NCBI GenBank assembly: GCA_046704785.1
Contig: JBJKRF010000149.1
Location: forward strand, 1 to 5,140
DNA: 5,140 bases
Origin: JBJKRF01 sp046704785
GTDB taxonomy: Bacteria; Chloroflexota; Anaerolineae; Anaerolineales; Villigracilaceae
Direction: 5' to 3'
Shown piece by piece: positions 1-3,892 of this stretch. The translations under genes were made by a program, and so were the position numbers. The notes beneath the pieces are model-generated. The model worked only from the letters and a program-made list of their open reading frames with translations. It was not told the origin of the DNA and did not search any database. Numbering within the stretch: the first letter of the stretch is position 1; every line of letters starts with the position of its first letter.

Positions 1-3
1 CTG

Positions 4-91
4 AACCACGACGGCCAGAACGGTGCACGAAGGAGGAAATTTCAAGGTTTTGCCCGCTTTTTCCTTCGTGCTCGTCGTGTCCTTGGTGGTT
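4..91. repeat. Imperfect palindromic intergenic repeat with a long hairpin
   Basis: The ends are AACCAC (4-9) and GTGGTT (86-91), which are inverted copies of each other. Inside, GCACGAAGGA (25-34) pairs perfectly with TCCTTCGTGC (62-71). Two G-T and two A-T pairs can extend that stem inward, leaving a loop of about 19-21 bases. A second perfect 7-base match, CACGACG (7-13) with CGTCGTG (73-79), competes with the terminal pairing. The right arm reads as degenerate 9-base units: TCCTTCGTG, CTCGTCGTG, TCCTTGGTG. From memory, similar CCTTCGTG-type units occur as dispersed intergenic repeats in environmental bacterial genomes, but I cannot check copy number here. No T-run follows the stem, so it is not a classical terminator. 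It could also be the 3' hairpin of an upstream gene outside the window. Confidence 0.6.
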
Positions 92-163
92 AAAAGAATG
101 GTTTCCCGTTAAAAACGGTTGAGCCAGAAATACGAAGGCCACGTATCCCTTTTCCTGTCCCTG

Positions 164-172
164 TGTTATATT
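164..172 (+). promoter_or_regulatory. Candidate extended -10 promoter for fabF
   Basis: TGT directly precedes TATATT, giving the extended -10 pattern TGnTATAnT with one mismatch in the hexamer. The position 17 bases upstream (144-149, TATCCC) is a poor -35, which extended -10 promoters can tolerate. Transcription would start near 178-180 and give a leader of about 55 bases containing the 186-207 hairpin. This is a motif match only. fabF could instead be transcribed from a promoter left of the window. Confidence 0.35.
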
Positions 173-185
173 TCGCAGACCCGTG

Positions 186-218
186 GGGCAGGCTGGATAG
201 CTTGCCCTTGACTTTTTT
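186..218 (+). promoter_or_regulatory. Terminator-like hairpin in the fabF leader
   Basis: GGGCAGGCT (186-194) pairs with AGCTTGCCC (199-207), a 9-base stem with one G-U pair and a GGAT tetraloop. TTGAC and then six T follow (213-218), so the tail is T-rich but not continuous. The fabF Shine-Dalgarno AGGAGG (219-224) abuts the last T, which leaves no room for a promoter after the hairpin. Any fabF mRNA with a leader must therefore contain it. It could be a leaky terminator of an upstream gene, an attenuator, or a stabilising 5' structure. The sequence alone does not decide. Confidence 0.5.
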
Positions 219-232
219 AGGAGGAAAGTTCG

Positions 233-1474
233 ATGCGCACACGAGTTGTCATCACGGGCTTGGGATGTATCAGCCCGGTTGGAAATACAGTTCAAGAAAC
301 CTGGGAGGCGCTGGTCGCCGGAAAATCTGGTGCGGGGCCAATTACTCATTTCGACGCCTCTGCACATAAGACGCGCTTTGCATGCGAAGTCAAAGGCTTC
401 GACGGCCCCGCCTTGCTGGGCGGGCGCGACGCGCGCCGCATGGATCGTTTTAGTCAGTTTGCCGCCGCCGCCGCCGATCAGGCTGTGCAACATGCCGGTT
501 TAACGGTCACAGACCAAAACCGCGACCGGATCGGGATCATCGTCGGCTCCGGCATTGGCGGCATTGGGACGCTTATCGAGCAGGTCGAAACCCTGCACGC
601 CAAAGGCCCAGACCGGGTCAGTCCCTTCCTGGTTCCCATGATGATCTCCGACAACGCCGCCGGATCAATCGCCATTCGCCTGGGCGTTCGCGGCCCTAAC
701 GAGGCCATTGCCACCGCCTGCGCCACCGGCACCAACACCGTCGGGGAGTCTGCCGAGATGATTCGACGCGGCGCCGCCGATATTATGCTGGCAGGGGGCG
801 CCGAAGCCTCCATCGTGGCCGTGGCAATGGCCGGGCTTAACGTCATGACGGCGCTGTCCACGTACAACGAAAATCCGCAACAGGCCTCGCGCCCATTCGA
901 CAAAAACCGCGACGGTTTTGTCATGGGCGAGGGAGGCGCCATTTTGGTGCTCGAGTCGCTGGAACACGCCAAAGCACGCGGCGCGGAAATCCTGGCCGAA
1001 GTAAGCGGCTACGGCCTCAGCGACGATGCTTATCACATGTCGCACCCGGCAGAGAATGGCGCCGGGGCAGCCTTGTGCATGAAACTGGCGCTCGAAAGTG
1101 CGGGTTTGAACCCTGAAGACATCAGTTACATCAATGCACACGGCACCTCGACCTACTGGAACGATAAATCTGAAACCGAAGCGATCAAAACGGTTTTTGG
1201 TGAACAGGCTTACAACATTCCGGTCTCTTCCACAAAATCGATGACAGGGCACCTGTTGGGGGCCTCCGGTGCCATCGAAGCCGTGGCCTGCGTAAAAATG
1301 TTTCAGGACAACGTCCTGCCGCCTACAATCAACTATGAAACCCCTGATCCGGAATGTGACCTGGATTACGTCCCTAATACCGCTCGCAAGGCGCATCCCA
1401 AACACATCATGTCGAACTCCTTCGGGTTTGGTGGTCACAACGCAACGGTTATCTTCAGCCGCTTCGAAGGATAA
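233..1474 (+). CDS. fabF: Beta-ketoacyl-ACP synthase II (FabF)
   Basis: This condensing enzyme joins malonyl-ACP to a growing acyl-ACP with loss of CO2 and acts in the cytoplasm in type II fatty-acid elongation. The 413 residues match the normal family length. Residues 1-250 hold the N-terminal thiolase-like half, with VITGLG near the start. The catalytic Cys163 lies in ACATGT, His303 in NAHGTST, and Lys335 and His340 in STKSMTGH, and these fall at the same numbers as in E. coli FabF. Ile108 in GSGIGG is also the FabF-type residue, where FabB has Gly. The C-terminal SNSFGFGGHN (394-403) contains the gating Phe. The ATG has AGGAGG eight bases upstream, and the protein begins at the conserved first strand, so the start is firm. 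Tyr308-Trp309 after HGTST is unusual. fabH follows 90 bases later and is probably co-transcribed. The family assignment is near certain. Confidence 0.97.
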   Translation: MRTRVVITGLGCISPVGNTVQETWEALVAGKSGAGPITHFDASAHKTRFACEVKGFDGPALLGGRDARRMDRFSQFAAAAADQAVQHAGLTVTDQNRDRIGIIVGSGIGGIGTLIEQVETLHAKGPDRVSPFLVPMMISDNAAGSIAIRLGVRGPNEAIATACATGTNTVGESAEMIRRGAADIMLAGGAEASIVAVAMAGLNVMTALSTYNENPQQASRPFDKNRDGFVMGEGGAILVLESLEHAKARGAEILAEVSGYGLSDDAYHMSHPAENGAGAALCMKLALESAGLNPEDISYINAHGTSTYWNDKSETEAIKTVFGEQAYNIPVSSTKSMTGHLLGASGAIEAVACVKMFQDNVLPPTINYETPDPECDLDYVPNTARKAHPKHIMSNSFGFGGHNATVIFSRFEG

Positions 1475-1515
1475 AAAGCGGGTTCGCAAACCGAAGAAGA
1501 CGGCGACGATTCCTC

Positions 1516-1553
1516 GGGCGGCATTGGTGCCGTCCCTGGCGTGGGAATTTTTT
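1516..1553 (+). promoter_or_regulatory. Hairpin and T-run between fabF and fabH
   Basis: GGGCGGCA (1516-1523) pairs with TGCCGTCC (1528-1535), an 8-base stem with one G-U pair and a TTGG loop. Six T lie at 1548-1553, twelve bases beyond the stem, which is too far for a standard terminator. A smaller hairpin, TCCC (1533-1536) with GGGA (1543-1546), sits one base before the T-run and cannot form at the same time as the large one. The fabH Shine-Dalgarno follows at once. It may lower fabH expression relative to fabF or stabilise processed mRNA ends. The rest of the 90-base gap holds only a 4-base GGTT/AACC stem (1481-1492). Confidence 0.4.
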
Positions 1554-1554
1554 C

Positions 1555-1559
1555 AGGAG
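1555..1559 (+). promoter_or_regulatory. Shine-Dalgarno that fixes the fabH start
   Basis: AGGAG lies five bases before the ATG at 1565. An in-frame GTG at 1541 would add eight residues (MGIFSGVF), but it would place this site inside the gene and has no comparable site of its own. The protein from 1565 begins MAYAHITGWG, which matches where FabH proteins normally begin. Confidence 0.85.
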
Positions 1560-1564
1560 TCTTT

Positions 1565-2668
1565 ATGGCTTACGCACACATTACCGGATGGGGAATGGCC
1601 GTTCCCGAAAAGGTGTTGACCAACGACGACCTCACGAAAATGGTCGAGACCAACGACAAATGGATTCGGGAGCGCACGGGCATCCGGGAGCGCCACATTG
1701 CAGCAGATGAGCAGACGGCGGCCTCTCTCGGCGCAGAGGCCTCCATCCAGGCCCTGACGGTGGCAAATCTGGCGCCTACAGAGTTGGACCTGATCATTTG
1801 CTCCACATCCTCCCCGGAACACATCTTTCCAGCCACGGCCTGCATCATCCAGGATCAGATTGGAGCGACCAAAGCAGGGGCCTTCGATCTGCTGGCCGCC
1901 TGTACCGGCTTCATCTATGCGCTAGACATGGCCGCGCAGGCCATTCGCAGCGGTTCGGCAAAGAATGTTCTGGTGGTTGGCGCAGAGACGCTCTCACGCT
2001 TCGTGGACTGGAAGGACCGCAATACCTGCATCCTGTTTGGCGATGGCTCCGGCGCATTCGTCTTACAGGCCAGCGAAAAACCGGGCGGCGTCATGGGTTC
2101 TGTGCTCCACTCTGACGGTTCGGGCAGTGACCTGTTGACCATCCCCGGTGGGGGCAGCAAACATCCAGCCAGCGACCTGACCGTCCATGCCGGGCTACAC
2201 TTCATCCATATGGACGGCAAGGAAGTCTTCCGCTTCGCAACGCGCGTTATGGCGCAGGCCACTACCGAAGCGCTGGAGTCTTCCGGATGGAACGTCGAAG
2301 ACCTGGCGCTGATTATTCCTCATCAAGCCAATCTACGCATCATCGATGCAGCAGCCCGCAGTTTGAAACTGCCCATAGAAAAATTCATGGTCAACCTCGA
2401 CAGGTACGGCAACACATCCACAGCATCCATCCCCATTGCGACCGTCGAGGCCATCCAACAGAAACGTATCAATCCGGGCGACCGGATCGTCTTCGTTGGC
2501 TTCGGCGCGGGATTGACCTGGGGCGCACTGGCCGCCGAATGGTCCGGGCCACTCGAAACCGAGCACAAAGTCGACCAGTCACGCTACCACCTGCTGGGAC
2601 GAGTCCGCTCCTGGCTTCTGCGCCTGATGCGGCTGCTGGATAGTTTCTTCTATCACGACGGCTTGTAA
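1565..2668 (+). CDS. fabH: Beta-ketoacyl-ACP synthase III (FabH) with C-terminal extension
   Basis: FabH starts type II fatty-acid synthesis by condensing an acyl-CoA primer with malonyl-ACP in the cytoplasm. The triad is visible: Cys113 in AACTGF, His253 in PHQAN and Asn283 in GNTS. Trp33 in the WI-RERTGIRERHI block and Arg258 in NLRII match conserved CoA/ACP-site residues of E. coli FabH. Phe88 (HIFPA) aligns with E. coli Phe87, which lines the primer pocket, so a short straight-chain primer is plausible but not shown. The usual core ends at GLTWGALAAEW (316-326). Another 41 residues follow, giving 367 in total against about 317 in E. coli. Residues 340-363 of that tail could form a basic amphipathic helix (Arg346, 348, 353, 356 against Leu, Trp, Phe). 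The gene lies 90 bases behind fabF on the same strand. The family is certain; the function of the tail is unknown. Confidence 0.97.
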   Translation: MAYAHITGWGMAVPEKVLTNDDLTKMVETNDKWIRERTGIRERHIAADEQTAASLGAEASIQALTVANLAPTELDLIICSTSSPEHIFPATACIIQDQIGATKAGAFDLLAACTGFIYALDMAAQAIRSGSAKNVLVVGAETLSRFVDWKDRNTCILFGDGSGAFVLQASEKPGGVMGSVLHSDGSGSDLLTIPGGGSKHPASDLTVHAGLHFIHMDGKEVFRFATRVMAQATTEALESSGWNVEDLALIIPHQANLRIIDAAARSLKLPIEKFMVNLDRYGNTSTASIPIATVEAIQQKRINPGDRIVFVGFGAGLTWGALAAEWSGPLETEHKVDQSRYHLLGRVRSWLLRLMRLLDSFFYHDGL

Positions 2669-2697
2669 AGCCTGAACAGCGCCGGGGGCGCAAAGCC
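2660..2697 (+). other. Overlapping stem-loops at the end of fabH
   Basis: GGCTT (2660-2664) pairs with AAGCC (2668-2672) across the stop codon. GCGCC (2679-2683) pairs with GGCGC (2687-2691) around a GGG loop. A second AAGCC (2693-2697) could pair with the same GGCTT and enclose the GC stem, so two folds exclude each other. No T-run follows, so this does not fit an intrinsic terminator. It may protect the 3' end or help factor-dependent termination; that is speculation. Confidence 0.3.
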
Positions 2698-2701
2698 ACT
2701 A

Positions 2702-2730
2702 TATACATTTCATTTGGATTGTGGTATTAA
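2702..2730 (+). promoter_or_regulatory. Weak candidate promoter for tatA
   Basis: TATACA (2702-2707, four of six matches to TTGACA) is followed after 17 bases by TATTAA (2725-2730), with TGG directly before it as an extended -10. Transcription would begin around 2737, inside the dyad at 2737-2760. The region is AT-rich compared with its neighbours. In such a region matches of this quality can arise by chance, so this is tentative. Confidence 0.3.
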
Positions 2731-2736
2731 TTCTCC

Positions 2737-2760
2737 TGCCGGGTAGTATACGTTCCGGCA
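2737..2760. promoter_or_regulatory. Centred dyad, candidate operator upstream of tatA
   Basis: TGCCGG (2737-2742) and CCGGCA (2755-2760) are exact inverted repeats. A palindromic GTATAC (2746-2751) sits at precisely the same centre (2748.5), so 9 of the 12 position pairs are symmetric, with a three-base break on each side. The arrangement resembles a site for a dimeric regulator. It lies just after the candidate -10 element, where a bound repressor could block initiation. It could also form a 6-base RNA stem with a 12-base loop. No regulator gene is in the window. Confidence 0.4.
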
Positions 2761-2805
2761 TATCAAAGGATACGAATAACAAGCAAAAATTGAGTCAAAA
2801 TTTTT

Positions 2806-2825
2806 TCCGGGCTCTCCCGGATTTT
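2806..2825 (+). promoter_or_regulatory. Small hairpin and T-run in the tatA leader
   Basis: TCCGGG (2806-2811) pairs with CCCGGA (2816-2821) around a CTCT loop, followed by TTTT (2822-2825). The tatA Shine-Dalgarno AGAGG (2830-2834) begins four bases later. A run of six T also precedes the left arm. The stem is short and the T-run brief, so termination would be weak at best. A promoter after it would not leave room for the ribosome binding site. Confidence 0.4.
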
Positions 2826-2839
2826 ATAAAGAGGCAAAA

Positions 2840-3043
2840 ATGGATATTGGACTTCCCGAACTATTGGTCATCTTGGTGATCGTGGTCATTCTGTTTGGCC
2901 CTGGTCGCTTCGGCAAAGTGTTGGGGGAACTCGGCAGCGGCTTGCGTGCCTTCAAAGATGGATTGCAGGGCGACGAAAAGGATGCCGACAAGAAAAATGG
3001 GGAACAACCCACCGATCAAAGTGGAAACATCGAACCAAAATAA
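2840..3043 (+). CDS. tatA: Twin-arginine translocase subunit TatA/E family
   Basis: TatA oligomerises in the cytoplasmic membrane and, with TatC, moves folded proteins carrying twin-arginine signal peptides. The 67 residues show the family layout: a very short N-terminus, a single membrane helix (about 5-18, rich in Ile, Leu and Val), the FGP hinge (19-21), an amphipathic helix with basic residues (about 23-42, including Arg23, Lys26, Arg36, Lys39) and a charged hydrophilic tail (45-67, rich in Asp, Glu and Lys). Glu7 near the start of the helix is the polar position typical of TatA/TatB. The short length and the FGP-G-R-F sequence favour TatA over TatB. The ATG has AGAGG five bases upstream. 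No tatC or tatB lies nearby, so it appears as a lone gene, as is common for extra or scattered tatA genes. A terminator-like hairpin begins five bases after the stop. Confidence 0.92.
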   Translation: MDIGLPELLVILVIVVILFGPGRFGKVLGELGSGLRAFKDGLQGDEKDADKKNGEQPTDQSGNIEPK

Positions 3044-3047
3044 GTCG

Positions 3048-3073
3048 AAATCCTCCCCTGCGGAGGATTTTTT
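3048..3073 (+). terminator. Intrinsic terminator-like hairpin between tatA and the hydrolase gene
   Basis: AAATCCTCC (3048-3056) pairs perfectly with GGAGGATTT (3062-3070) around a CCTGC loop, and the T-run extends to 3073 (six T in a row from 3068). GTCG (3044-3047) and CGAC (3076-3079) could add an outer stem across a bulge. This is the best terminator in the window. It ends only six bases before the hydrolase ATG, so it lies within the leader of any longer hydrolase transcript. Confidence 0.8.
3062..3066 (+). promoter_or_regulatory. Shine-Dalgarno for the hydrolase, buried in the terminator stem
   Basis: GGAGG is the only good ribosome binding site before the ATG at 3080, with a long spacer of 13 bases. 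It forms part of the right arm of the 3048-3070 hairpin, so folding of the hairpin would hide it. Between the tatA stop and 3080 the frame contains no ATG, GTG or TTG, so no alternative upstream start exists. Confidence 0.5.
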
Positions 3074-3079
3074 GTCGAC

Positions 3080-3853
3080 ATGGGACGACTCCACTTCATT
3101 GACCCCAACCCTACCGGCGCACCTGCCGTCCTCCTGCTCCATGGCTTAGGCGCCAATGGATCGTCCTGGGCCTTGCAAATTCCCCCTTTAACCGAGACCG
3201 GCTTCCGCCCTATAGCGCCGGATGTCTCCGGCTTTGGCGAGTCACACTACGACGGCCACGGGTGGAACTTCAAGCGTGCAGCAGGCGAGTTGTCTGCCCT
3301 GCTCGACGAGCTGCAAACCGGCCCCGTTCATATCGTTGGGCTTTCGATGGGCGGTGTGATCGCGCAGCAACTTGCCTTCGACGAGCCGGAACGGATTCGC
3401 AAACTGGTACTGGCCAGCACCTTTGCGGCGCTACGTCCCGCGCATTGGACCGGCTGGGGGTATTTCCTGCGGCGTGTAATTTTGGTGTGGGGCCTGGGAG
3501 CTCAAGGCCAGGCGCATTTCGTCGGCGAGCGGCTCTTCCCTGAGCCCAACCAGGAACCGCTGCGGCAAATATTCCTCGAACAAATTGAGCAGGCCGACCC
3601 GCGCGCCTATCGCGCCGCCATGCGTTCCATTGGATTGTTCGACTCGCGCCGGCGCTTAAAACAGATCAAAGCGCCCACGTTAGTTATCACCGGCAGTAAC
3701 GACGGCACGGTCTCGCCGCATATTCAGACGATCCTCGCGGACGGCATTCCCGGCGCGCGTCACGTCATCATTGCAGGCGCCCGGCACGCCGTCAGCGTGG
3801 ATCACGCCGAAGAATTCAACCGAGAAATGCTGTCCTTTCTTCGAGAAACTTAA
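3080..3853 (+). CDS. Alpha/beta-fold hydrolase
   Basis: This is a probable serine hydrolase of the alpha/beta-hydrolase superfamily; the substrate cannot be told. The 257 residues are a usual length. HGLGANGSSW (21-30) is the oxyanion-hole strand-loop and PDVSGFGES (47-55) is the next conserved block. Ser89 in GLSMGG (87-92) is the nucleophilic elbow. Residues about 115-190 form the variable cap. Asp208 in GSNDGTV and His236 in ARHAVSVDHAEEF complete the triad. There is no signal peptide or membrane segment, so it should be cytoplasmic. The closest general resemblance is to esterases and 3-oxoadipate enol-lactonase-like or MhpC-like enzymes, but no aromatic-pathway neighbours support such a role. 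It lies in the same frame as tatA, 36 bases downstream, with a terminator-like hairpin filling the gap. It converges on the gene ending at 3877. Confidence 0.9.
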   Translation: MGRLHFIDPNPTGAPAVLLLHGLGANGSSWALQIPPLTETGFRPIAPDVSGFGESHYDGHGWNFKRAAGELSALLDELQTGPVHIVGLSMGGVIAQQLAFDEPERIRKLVLASTFAALRPAHWTGWGYFLRRVILVWGLGAQGQAHFVGERLFPEPNQEPLRQIFLEQIEQADPRAYRAAMRSIGLFDSRRRLKQIKAPTLVITGSNDGTVSPHIQTILADGIPGARHVIIAGARHAVSVDHAEEFNREMLSFLRET

Positions 3854-3863
3854 GCACGTCTCC

Positions 3864-3892
3864 CCAACTTCAAAAATCAAGCTTGGTTTATT
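3864..3892 (+). terminator. Weak terminator-like stem after the hydrolase
   Basis: CCAACTT (3864-3870) pairs with AAGCTTGG (3879-3886) with one bulged C at 3882 and an eight-base loop, followed by TTTATT (3887-3892). It overlaps the end of the convergent gene. The stem is AT-rich and short, so it is only a weak candidate for ending the + strand transcript. For the - strand, a run of five T follows the stop codon without a good stem. Confidence 0.25.

Noticed and set aside
106..118. CCGTT-AAA-AACGG mini-hairpin
   Set aside because: Only five pairs with a three-base loop and no T-run; it can easily arise by chance.
163..369. Small + strand frame starting in the fabF leader
   Set aside because: It overlaps the fabF start in another frame, has no ribosome binding site, and its start lies in the candidate promoter.
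478..972. Open frame of 164 codons on the - strand inside fabF
   Set aside because: Antisense shadow of fabF with a low-complexity Ser/Pro/Ala/Met composition and no conserved motif.
665..1489. Long open frame (274 codons) on the - strand across fabF
   Set aside because: It lies entirely opposite a well-supported fabF apart from 15 bases, its translation resembles no family, and it is rich in Arg, Val and Gly as expected from antisense reading of a GC-biased gene.
1541..1564. GTG at 1541 as the fabH start
   Set aside because: The AGGAG at 1555-1559 is correctly spaced for ATG 1565, and homologous FabH proteins begin at about that residue.
2469..2708. Arg-rich - strand frame over the fabH end
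   Set aside because: Antisense to the fabH C-terminal region, no start signal, composition typical of a GC-rich shadow frame.
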